Shown piece after piece: positions 9,922 to 17,035 of a DNA stretch of 64,000 nucleotides. The number at the start of each line of letters is the position of its first letter. Position 1 is the first letter of the stretch. The notes under the pieces are model-generated. The model was not told the origin of the DNA and searched no databases. It was given only the letters and a program-made list of their open reading frames with translations. The DNA comes from a candidate division TA06 bacterium (GTDB taxonomy: Bacteria; Edwardsbacteria; AC1; EtOH8), in contig JACRJI010000015.1 in NCBI GenBank assembly GCA_016235665.1, forward strand, positions 1-64,000. The letters are read 5' to 3'. The position numbers and the translations under genes were made by a program.

Positions 9922-10971
9922 TCATTTTTGCACCAGCATGGTTTTGATGCCGTAGGCTCTCAACAGTTTTTGGGAGGCATTCCGGGCCTCCTCTTTTCCG
10001 CCGTAGGGTCCGGCAAAAAGCCGGTAGCTGCGTCTGTTCTTGGAACCGCTGCTGTCCACCCGGCACTGGTGATCCTGTTTCTCCAGCCGCTTTTTCCAGT
10101 CGGCCATCACGGCCCGGTCCCGGTAAACTCCAACCTGCAGATAATACCTTTGGACGTTTCCCAGTTTTGGCCCAGGTACGGCGGTTTTAACCGGCGGGGA
10201 TTTAATGGCTGGGATTTCGTCCGTTGAAGCCGGAAGGCTGTCTTCCTGGGCCTCGGGGCTGTCCTCGATGTCGGACAAAAGCTGTTCCCGGGCCTCCCCG
10301 GCTTCGTAACTCTCGGGATAAAGCTCCAGGATCTGTCGCCAGTAATAATTGGCCTGGGCCGAATCGCTTTTCAGCCTCCAGCAATCGGCCAGGGAACGAA
10401 CGATGGCCGCCCCCCGAAAATTCTGGGGGTATTGCTGGACGAAGGCCTGGGCATAGGATGCCCCCTGGGTCAGGCTGTCCGCGGCCAGCGCCATCAGGGC
10501 CAGCCGGTACAGGCTTTCGCTGCCGGGCGGGGTCTGGCCGTAGCGGGAATAGGTGAAAAGATAGCGGGTCTTGGCCTCGGGGAAGGCTCCGGCGTTCTGG
10601 CAGTACTGGGCCGTGGCAAATGCCGCCTGAGGCGCCAAAGCGTGGGTGGGGTGGTTGTCCAGGATGAACTGGTAATGAGCAAAGGCGTTGGTCCCGCTGT
10701 TCTCTATCCGGGCCAGGGTGAAATGGGCCTCGGCCAGAAGTTTTCCCCGGGGATGGTGCTTAAGAAACTTTTGGTAGGCCTCCACCGCCTGGGGGTATTT
10801 TCCGGTCTGGCAGTATTGCCAGGCGATGTTGTATTCCTCTTCCTCGGTCATGGCCCAAAGCAAGGATATGCCCAGCAACAAGAGAGACAGGGCAAGCAGA
10901 AAGACCCTGACTATTTTAAACTGAAAAAACAGCCCGTATGGCTTCCTATTTTTTAATTTCCCATTTCCCAT
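9922..10971 (-). CDS. TPR and SPOR domain envelope protein
   Basis: About 349 residues from the ATG at 10971. An N-terminal signal or anchor helix (VRVFLLALSLLLLGISLLWA) is followed by several TPR-like units (EEEEYNIAWQYCQTGKYPQAVEAYQKFL and later repeats). A C-terminal SPOR domain (about the last 75 residues, YYLQVGVYRDRAVMADWKKRL to LLRAYGIKTMLVQ) follows a Pro/Ser linker. SPOR domains bind denuded glycan strands of peptidoglycan, so a periplasmic wall or division role is likely. The frame is open to 11022, but that start would overlap the upstream lipoprotein gene; the later ATG leaves an 8-bp gap. Confidence 0.8.
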   Translation of the reverse strand: MGNGKLKNRKPYGLFFQFKIVRVFLLALSLLLLGISLLWAMTEEEEYNIAWQYCQTGKYPQAVEAYQKFLKHHPRGKLLAEAHFTLARIENSGTNAFAHYQFILDNHPTHALAPQAAFATAQYCQNAGAFPEAKTRYLFTYSRYGQTPPGSESLYRLALMALAADSLTQGASYAQAFVQQYPQNFRGAAIVRSLADCWRLKSDSAQANYYWRQILELYPESYEAGEAREQLLSDIEDSPEAQEDSLPASTDEIPAIKSPPVKTAVPGPKLGNVQRYYLQVGVYRDRAVMADWKKRLEKQDHQCRVDSSGSKNRRSYRLFAGPYGGKEEARNASQKLLRAYGIKTMLVQK

Positions 10972-10979
10972 ATTTAAAG

Positions 10980-11471
10980 TCAATACAGTTCCCTCTTCCC
11001 GGCTACGGTCTGCACCACCCACTGAAAACCTATGAAGGAATAGCCCGTGGATGCTTCATCGCGACGGGAGGTCCAGGTGATCTTCCCGTAATGGGGAACA
11101 TTGTCAGTTTTGATGAAAAACGACTTCCCCAGCAGGGAATTATCCAAGGTGATCTCGTTATAGTAGCCCGAATCGGGGGCCACATCACCGGTGCCCAGTT
11201 TTATGCCGTAATTGGAGCGCAGCTGGACTGTGGCCGGCGAAGTAGCGGAAAGCCACCATAACTGAAAACTGCCATAGTTGGCCGTCCCGCTTTTGAAATA
11301 AAATACGTCCGGCGAATCGCCCTGGCTCACGCCCAGCGAATCATAACCGGAAATAACTGTACTATCCGGAGCTTCGGTGGGCGATTTACTGCAGCCGGCC
11401 GCCAAAGTCAAAAGGGTCAGCAGACCAAAGATCCAAACCGGCCAAATAGATATATTTTTTCTTTTAACCAT
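10980..11471 (-). CDS. putative lipoprotein of unknown function
   Basis: 163 residues. It has a basic start MVKRKN, a hydrophobic segment and a lipobox LAAGC around residues 23-27, so it is a predicted lipoprotein. The mature part, about 137 residues, is rich in aromatic residues, Gly, Ser and Thr, with short predicted beta strands. I recognise no family. It is first in a run of minus-strand genes (lipoprotein, TPR-SPOR, mutS, coiled coil, DPM1-like) and has its own promoter at 11480-11508. Confidence 0.7.
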   Translation of the reverse strand: MVKRKNISIWPVWIFGLLTLLTLAAGCSKSPTEAPDSTVISGYDSLGVSQGDSPDVFYFKSGTANYGSFQLWWLSATSPATVQLRSNYGIKLGTGDVAPDSGYYNEITLDNSLLGKSFFIKTDNVPHYGKITWTSRRDEASTGYSFIGFQWVVQTVAGKRELY

Positions 11472-11479
11472 AATCTTAC

Positions 11480-11508
11480 ATTTTAGCCTATAAGTCTATC
11501 ATTTTCAA
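11480..11508 (-). promoter_or_regulatory. sigma-70 promoter of the lipoprotein-mutS gene run
   Basis: On the minus strand TTGAAA (11503-11508) and TAAAAT (11480-11485) have a 17-bp spacer. The -10 lies 8 bp from the ATG at 11471, so the transcript would be nearly leaderless if this promoter is used. Confidence 0.55.
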
Positions 11509-11524
11509 CAAAAAACTGCAATAA

Positions 11525-11551
11525 AAAACGGGCTTTTTTTAAGCCCGTTTT
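11525..11551 (-). terminator. intrinsic terminator after the ABC transporter operon
   Basis: Stem AAAACGGGCTT (11525-11535) and AAGCCCGTTTT (11541-11551). On the minus strand it is followed by TTTTTTATT. It overlaps the stop codon region of the gene ending at 11550. Confidence 0.85.
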
Positions 11552-12407
11552 AATTAATCTTTCGTCCGCCTTTGGCGTAAACTTTTCCCGCTTTCTGATC
11601 CCAAAAAAATACGCCGCCCAAAGGATCATCAGGTATCCTTTTTATGTATCCCCACAACACCAGGTCTTTAATCACAGATATCTTTCTTTTTTCCTGTTTT
11701 TGGAATGTATCAGACAATTCCTGCAGCCGTTTGAGGATCATTTCCCTGTCGATCTTATCAATGTAGAACTGGGCTAAGGTCTTTTCTGTTTTGTTTCCGG
11801 TCTTATTAAGAAGCTCCACCCACAAGGCCCGGGATGTTTCCAGGTCCTTGCCCTTTCGCATGGCAAAAGCAGCAAAACGCCCCGGCATTTCCGGAGCTCC
11901 GGTCTGGCGGGAGGAAACGGTGAACCACCGGCCAGCCTCCCTGTAATTGCGGGAGAATACAAAATGGACGAAGCCCCGGAAAAATGGAATGGTCCAGTCT
12001 TCCGGGTTGTTCTCCATTCCCTTTTTCATCAGCCGGTCGGCGGCCGGAACGTCGGCGGCATCGTGGGCCAGCAGCAAAGCTCCGAAGTTATAGGCTACTC
12101 TGAAATCTGGAGCCAGCACGCTTAAGATGTCGAACATGTGCCCCAGATATTTATACTGCCGGTCGGTCAAAGTATGCTGGCCGTAATACTGGACGGTCTG
12201 CAGCCAGATCCAGTCGCCGGCCAGGTTGTCGTAGCCGAAGGCCGCGGCCTTGGTCACGGCGGCATTGGGAAAATACATCATCTCGCCCTGCCGGTTTTCC
12301 TTGACCAGCATATCCAGCTTTACCTGGCTGAAAAAAACGATCCCCGCACCCAGCAAGGCCAGGGCCAGTTTGACCGGATTGCTTTTTATGATTCCGGCCG
12401 CCCCCAT
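11550..12407 (-). CDS. membrane-anchored helical (TPR-like) protein in an ABC transporter operon
   Basis: About 285 residues. An N-terminal hydrophobic helix (PVKLALALLGAGIVFFSQ) anchors a long helical domain with TPR-like features: YDNLAGDWIWLQTVQYYG, LAPDFRVAYNFGALLLA, NNPEDWTIPFFRGFVHFVF. Such proteins with conserved Trp/Tyr-rich repeats often accompany ABC-2 transporters in poorly studied phyla; I know no assigned function. The ATG at 12407 overlaps the permease stop by one base (TGATG), and a GTG at 12410 is an alternative. It is the last gene of a four-gene operon. Confidence 0.7.
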   Translation of the reverse strand: MGAAGIIKSNPVKLALALLGAGIVFFSQVKLDMLVKENRQGEMMYFPNAAVTKAAAFGYDNLAGDWIWLQTVQYYGQHTLTDRQYKYLGHMFDILSVLAPDFRVAYNFGALLLAHDAADVPAADRLMKKGMENNPEDWTIPFFRGFVHFVFSRNYREAGRWFTVSSRQTGAPEMPGRFAAFAMRKGKDLETSRALWVELLNKTGNKTEKTLAQFYIDKIDREMILKRLQELSDTFQKQEKRKISVIKDLVLWGYIKRIPDDPLGGVFFWDQKAGKVYAKGGRKIN

Positions 12408-13174
12408 CACTTGAAATCCTTCTTTTCAAAGATCAGGGAGGTTATCATCAGCACCGCCATGATATAGGCTCCGCTGTAGGACAACGACCACCAGACCTGG
12501 GGCCATAAGACCGGCTGGTCGAACACCGCCTGGTTCTTAAGATCCAAATTTCCCATGTTGGGCAATAGATAGTAGAATATTTTTAGGGTGGTCTTGATCA
12601 GGCCGGCCGGCAGCCGCTGGGCCAGGTTTAATATATCGCGGTTAAGGGTCCCGGCCAGATACAGACAGAAGGTGAAAACCGCTCCCAGGATCGGGGACGA
12701 TAGGCTGGAGAAAAAAAGCGCGATGGAGTTGATCACCGAAACCTTTAAAAATGTCATGCCGATAGGCATCAGAAGACTTAATGGAAATTTACCGTCAAGG
12801 ATAAGGATGCCAGCCGTAAAGATGGCCGTCATCAGGATTATCATCAGCCCCAGCAAAAGTTCCATCCCCAAATATTTTCCCAGCAAAAAGTAAAATCTTT
12901 CCACCGGCTTGGAAACGATCACATGGATGGTCCGTTTCTCCACTTCCTTGTAGACCAGGGTGGTGCCCACCACTATGGCCAGCATGATACTGAGAAATTC
13001 TATCCCGGCCAGACCGAAATCCCGCAGGATTCGGGAATGTTCACCCAGGGTCAATGGCACCAAAGCAGTAACGCTGAAAAGGATCAGGAACAGATATGCC
13101 AGCAGGGCGTACAGGGTTTTGGATCGCAGCCCCTCAATAAAAGTATTTTGGGCTATGGCCCATATTTTATTCAT
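12407..13174 (-). CDS. ABC-2 type transporter permease
   Basis: 255 residues with about six hydrophobic segments. The N-terminal amphipathic stretch MNKIWAIAQNTFIEGLRSKTLYALL and the loop YKEVEKRTIHVIVSKPVERFYFLLGKYLG are typical of ABC-2 permeases (the latter is the conserved cytosolic loop that contacts the ATPase). It overlaps the ATPase gene by 8 bp and so forms an exporter with it. The substrate is unknown. Confidence 0.88.
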   Translation of the reverse strand: MNKIWAIAQNTFIEGLRSKTLYALLAYLFLILFSVTALVPLTLGEHSRILRDFGLAGIEFLSIMLAIVVGTTLVYKEVEKRTIHVIVSKPVERFYFLLGKYLGMELLLGLMIILMTAIFTAGILILDGKFPLSLLMPIGMTFLKVSVINSIALFFSSLSSPILGAVFTFCLYLAGTLNRDILNLAQRLPAGLIKTTLKIFYYLLPNMGNLDLKNQAVFDQPVLWPQVWWSLSYSGAYIMAVLMITSLIFEKKDFK

Positions 13175-14096
13175 CTTGCGCTACCTCCCGGGAAAAGAAT
13201 TCCTCCAAACTTTCCTTCTGGGGGACTATGCTTACCACCTGTCCCCCGTTTTGGGCGATGATATCCAGCGCCCGGGGCACGCCGGATTCCTGTTTTAAGT
13301 TGAACAGCCATTGCTCCTGGACCTGGCTGGCGGAGAGTGATAATTCCGACAGCAGTTTTTCAGTTTTAGGACTGATATTTCGGCAGCCGAACTCCACCGC
13401 TTTGATCTTGGCGTTCAATAACTGGTTCAGATTTCCGGCCCTCAGCAGTTTGCCCTTGTTGATGATAGCCACCTGATCGCAGACCATCTCGGCGTCAGGA
13501 AGAATGTGGGAACTGAAGAATACGGTTTTGCCTTTTGATTTAAGGTCCAGAATTATATCCTTGAATTCCTTGCGGCCCAGGGGATCCAGTCCGGTCAAAG
13601 GCTCGTCCAGCACTACCAGCTCCGGGTCGTTGATCAGGGCCTGGGCCAAACCTATCCTTTGCAGCATGCCCTTGGAATATTTACGCATCTGCAGGTCGGC
13701 GGCGTGGGTGAGGTTGACCAGGACCAGAAGTTCCTTAGTCCGGTCTTTTAGTTTAATGCTGTTTATATCGAACAACCGGCCGCAAAAATTTAGAAATTCG
13801 CGCCCGGTTAAATAATCATAGAAATACGGGGACTCCGGCAGGAACCCAACACTCTGCTTAGGTTCCGTTTCCCAGGAGTTTTTACCGAATACAATGGCCT
13901 GGCCCTGGCTGGGCCGGATGATGCCCATCAGGGTCTTGATGGTGGTGGTCTTGCCGGCCCCGTTGGGGCCAAGAAAGCCAAATATCTGCCCCGGCTCTAC
14001 CTCCAAGTTCAAGCCCTTGAGCACGGTTTGGACCGGGGTCCAAAAGTGCCTTTGGTAGGTTTTGCGCAGGTTTATCAGTTCTATTGCCTTGCTCAT
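13167..14096 (-). CDS. ABC transporter ATP-binding protein
   Basis: 309 residues. Walker A is GPNGAGKTTT (near residue 45), the ABC signature YSKGMLQRIGLAQAL and Walker B LVVLDEPLTGLDP are followed by the H-loop FFSSHIL. The C-terminal 90 residues form the extra regulatory domain seen in ABC-2 exporter ATPases of the CcmA/NatA type. It pairs with the permease encoded immediately downstream. Confidence 0.93.
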   Translation of the reverse strand: MSKAIELINLRKTYQRHFWTPVQTVLKGLNLEVEPGQIFGFLGPNGAGKTTTIKTLMGIIRPSQGQAIVFGKNSWETEPKQSVGFLPESPYFYDYLTGREFLNFCGRLFDINSIKLKDRTKELLVLVNLTHAADLQMRKYSKGMLQRIGLAQALINDPELVVLDEPLTGLDPLGRKEFKDIILDLKSKGKTVFFSSHILPDAEMVCDQVAIINKGKLLRAGNLNQLLNAKIKAVEFGCRNISPKTEKLLSELSLSASQVQEQWLFNLKQESGVPRALDIIAQNGGQVVSIVPQKESLEEFFSREVAQDE

Positions 14097-14467
14097 TTTA
14101 ACTTTCCTACGGCTATTCCCACTTTCCAGTTTTTCCCCTTTTTTATGGTCATGGTGCCTGTCTTGTAACGGGTTAGAACTGCCTGGTCATTTTTTTTAAA
14201 AACCACCTGATAATACACTAGGGCCCTGGTCTGGCTTTCGTAAACCGTGGAAACGCTGTCCAGATAAAGCCATTCAATATTTTGGGGCGTGTTAATGAAC
14301 TCGGAGGTCATACCATCAAGATAGTAGACCTGGGTCCTTAACACTTCATCCTTGTCGCCTGCAACCATTGCCTTCCAAAAGTATCTTACCGCTGCTTCTG
14401 GGCTTTTATCTTTGTTGATGCAGCCGCAGAAAAGGAACAACAACAATATCGTTGTCATTTGTTTCAA
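14093..14467 (-). CDS. small putative lipoprotein
   Basis: About 124 residues from a TTG at 14467, giving MKQMTTILLLFLFCGC at the N-terminus, a short lipoprotein-type signal with Cys near residue 16. A GGGAG site lies 11 nt upstream of the TTG. The ATG at 14458 and a TTG at 14500 are alternatives. The mature part (SPEAAVRYFWKAMVAGDKDEVL, then beta-rich) resembles small NTF2-like DUF4878-type lipoproteins; that match is tentative. The last 4 bases overlap the ATPase gene start, so it heads the ABC operon. Confidence 0.65.
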   Translation of the reverse strand: MKQMTTILLLFLFCGCINKDKSPEAAVRYFWKAMVAGDKDEVLRTQVYYLDGMTSEFINTPQNIEWLYLDSVSTVYESQTRALVYYQVVFKKNDQAVLTRYKTGTMTIKKGKNWKVGIAVGKLK

Positions 14468-14591
14468 ATATCTATCTTCTCCCTTGTTCTGTAGTAGCAA
14501 TTCACTTGGCCTTTTTATCCATTCAATTTGTGACCATTTACAGATACTTAGGCATAGTGAGCTGAATTATCCCTAAGGATAAACTTCCCAT

Positions 14592-14633
14592 AAAAAAAGG
14601 GGTAGGCCGTAAAATGTTACAGCCTACCCTTTT
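14592..14633 (-). terminator. intrinsic terminator after the pilin gene
   Basis: Stem AAAAGGGGTAGGC (14595-14607) and GCCTACCCTTTT (14622-14633) with a small bulge. On the minus strand the run TTTTTTT follows. It insulates the pilin gene from the ABC operon downstream. Confidence 0.85.
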
Positions 14634-14644
14634 GGCGAGGTTTA

Positions 14645-15115
14645 TTACTGGCCGGAAGTCAACATCAAAGGCAGAAGAGATGTTTTGCCAAAACCAGAGA
14701 TGCGATAAGCACCGGAAGCATTAGTATTAGTGGCATCGTTCAAGCTGTCGGTGTAACCCACCTCACCCTTTGTAGTGGCATCATCATCAACCATGGGTGC
14801 GGCCACATCTGCAGTAAAGGGATTCTTAAAGTTGGCTGGCAATAAATTTACTGTCCCGCCGAAAATGGAATTAGTGTTGCCGGCAGCCAAGGCGTTGGCC
14901 TCCGAGACCTCGGTAGCTATATCAACCGGATATACACCATCGGCCTGGGTGCTGAAGTCTTCGGCCGCCAGCTGGGCGGTGTGCATATTGGCTTTTACCG
15001 AGCCTTCCTTGGCTCTGTCCTGCATGGACATGAAGTTCGGAATGGCGATGGCCGCCAAAATACCGATGATGACCACCACGATCATCAGTTCAATTAGAGT
15101 AAAACCTTTTTTCAT
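14645..15115 (-). CDS. pilA: type IV major pilin-like prepilin
   Basis: 156 residues. A four-residue class III leader MKKG is cleaved before F in G-FTLIELMIVVVIIGILAAIAIP. Glu5 of the mature protein is present. The helix continues into a C-terminal globular domain of about 100 residues without an obvious disulfide pair. The short leader and helix fit T4a/T2S pilins. A good RBS (AAAGGAG) precedes the ATG, a sigma-54 promoter lies 67-82 bp upstream, and a terminator follows directly, so it is probably monocistronic and highly expressed, as expected of a major pilin. The first 65 mature residues closely match the pilin half of the fusion protein at 19441-20520. Confidence 0.92.
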   Translation of the reverse strand: MKKGFTLIELMIVVVIIGILAAIAIPNFMSMQDRAKEGSVKANMHTAQLAAEDFSTQADGVYPVDIATEVSEANALAAGNTNSIFGGTVNLLPANFKNPFTADVAAPMVDDDATTKGEVGYTDSLNDATNTNASGAYRISGFGKTSLLPLMLTSGQ

Positions 15116-15181
15116 GTTTGTTCTCCTTTTTGTTAATTATTAGGGTGGTTATAAGTTGTTCCTTTTATATCCAATTTATAA

Positions 15182-15197
15182 TGCAAATGACATGCCA
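15182..15197 (-). promoter_or_regulatory. sigma-54 (-24/-12) promoter of the pilin gene
   Basis: On the minus strand the 16-mer TGGCATGTCATTTGCA matches TGGCAcgNNNNTTGCA at both conserved cores (GG and GC, 10 bp between them). It lies 67 bp before the pilin ATG, leaving about a 55-nt leader. PilR/sigma-54 control of pilA is established in Pseudomonas, Geobacter and Myxococcus; the activator candidate here is encoded at 21605-23776. Confidence 0.85.
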
Positions 15198-15304
15198 GAC
15201 AAAAATGGATGGTTTTTTAAGGTTTTTTACCCAAAATAATGTGATTTTCATTTTAAAATCATCGCAAAATGCAACAATATCAATCTGCAAGTGTTCAGAT
15301 GATT

Positions 15305-17014
15305 TTAAAACCTCTTTTTACCTATCTCAACTGCTTTATTGTATTCTTCAATTCCCTTAACAGTATCTCCCAAGTCAAAATACACTTTAGCTAATAATTT
15401 CCTTGTATCTGCCATGTTAGGATTTAAATTTAATGCTCTGATATATTCTTCACGCGCCTTGATATTTTCCCCATTTGACTGATAAACCCTTGCCAGCTTG
15501 GAATGCGCCTCAGCGTAATCCGGACTTAAGCTGATTACTCTATTATAATATTGCCTTGCTTTATCCCGATCCCCTTTGCGCTTAAGCAGGTCTCCCAGTT
15601 GGAGTAAAATCTTGAAATTATTTGGTTCTAAATTAATGGCTTTGAGATAGTATTTTACCGCTTGATCAGTTTCCTTTTCCATTTCGAAGATTAATCCCAG
15701 ATTGCTGTATGGTGCCGCCCAATTAGTGTTGAGTTTGGTTGCTTGAAGGTAATGCTCCTTTGCCTGGTCCAATTTTCCTTCTTTTTGATAAATAACACCA
15801 ATATTATTATGAGAAAAGGGCGAGCTTGGTGATGATTTGACCGCGCTTTCCCAACAGGATTGCGCATTTGCAAAAACATTTATATACCTACTGGTTTTCA
15901 GGGAAAAAGCCGCCAAGCTAATAAAGAAAATTGCATATTGGTATTTTACCGGTATTCTGATCACGGTTTTTAGGCTGGCCAGCATAAGCGTAAACCCTAT
16001 AAACGGGAGATACAAACGCTGCTCCATAAAACCGGGCAGGTTGGGGCTGAACAACAGCGGGGGCAGGAGAAAAGAAATGAAGATCAGCAACCCTAAGCTG
16101 AATAATTTTTTAGAGCCAATACTTTGGCTGATCAACAAAAACGCCGCAATTGCTGATCCAGCCAAGCCCCAAATAATTGACATATCCGGTCGTACCGGAA
16201 CTATAGCCAGATTGACAGGGAAAAAGATCTTACCCCAGTAAGTTACCAGGCCAAAGAGTATATCCGAAAATCTACTTACATGAATGTCATTCAACCCCAA
16301 GTTAGGTAATTTTAAAGTAAAATAACCAGCGTATAGGATCACCCAGCTAGAGATAAGATAAACCCAGATCTTTACCGGCGCTTTATTGTCTATCACCCAA
16401 AGCAGATAAACCGAAAATATTAAGGGTAGAATCAAAGCCGATTCTTTGGTAAAAAAAGCCAGCCCGGTGAATGCCAAGTGCCCCAAAAGCCATCTTAACT
16501 TGTGATTTTCCCCATAGTTTATCAAAGTGATCATGGTCGACATGCTGAATAATGCCATCAGGGAATCATTCCTCCCGGGGATCCAGGCCACGGCCTGGCT
16601 TAATACCGGATGAGCGGAAAATAACAGAGACAACAGCAATGACCTTGTTTTTGGGACCCCGAGCCTGAGCATAAACAGCCATAACAACCAGGAGGTCAAA
16701 ATATGAATTATTATATTAGTAACATGATAGATCATCGGTGCTATTCCACCGATGGCCGCATCCACCATTAAGCTTAAGGTTAATACTGGCCGGTAATACC
16801 AGCTTTGGTGTCGTCCCCCGAAAGCATCCTTTAAAAATATCTTTCCTATGTTCCCGAGATCAGACAAGATACCATAATTGCTGATGACCAAATCGGTATC
16901 GTCATAATGGGAATAGCCAAAGTTTACTGCCGGAAAATAAACCAGCAAGATTAAGGCCATCAAGACACCATAAGGCCTCCATGATTTAGTAAGTTGTTCT
17001 AATGAATATCTCAT
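15305..17014 (-). CDS. TMTC-like membrane O-mannosyltransferase candidate with TPR repeats
   Basis: 569 residues. About ten hydrophobic segments span residues 15-375. The first extracytoplasmic loop has YDD (37-39), then YYRP (73-76) and the TMTC-family block HPVLSQAVAWIPGRND (135-150). Residues about 385-565 are about five TPR units (for example NNIGVIYQKEGKLDQAKEHYLQA). Animal TMTC1-4 proteins have this order and O-mannosylate cadherins using a lipid-linked mannose donor; bacterial homologues are largely uncharacterised. It sits between a pilin gene and a transporter/SpeE-like gene, 21 bp after the latter. The context suggests a pilin or surface-protein glycosyltransferase, but this is inference. 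Confidence 0.75.
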   Translation of the reverse strand: MRYSLEQLTKSWRPYGVLMALILLVYFPAVNFGYSHYDDTDLVISNYGILSDLGNIGKIFLKDAFGGRHQSWYYRPVLTLSLMVDAAIGGIAPMIYHVTNIIIHILTSWLLWLFMLRLGVPKTRSLLLSLLFSAHPVLSQAVAWIPGRNDSLMALFSMSTMITLINYGENHKLRWLLGHLAFTGLAFFTKESALILPLIFSVYLLWVIDNKAPVKIWVYLISSWVILYAGYFTLKLPNLGLNDIHVSRFSDILFGLVTYWGKIFFPVNLAIVPVRPDMSIIWGLAGSAIAAFLLISQSIGSKKLFSLGLLIFISFLLPPLLFSPNLPGFMEQRLYLPFIGFTLMLASLKTVIRIPVKYQYAIFFISLAAFSLKTSRYINVFANAQSCWESAVKSSPSSPFSHNNIGVIYQKEGKLDQAKEHYLQATKLNTNWAAPYSNLGLIFEMEKETDQAVKYYLKAINLEPNNFKILLQLGDLLKRKGDRDKARQYYNRVISLSPDYAEAHSKLARVYQSNGENIKAREEYIRALNLNPNMADTRKLLAKVYFDLGDTVKGIEEYNKAVEIGKKRF

Positions 17015-17035
17015 TCCCCGGCCTTATTCTATACC

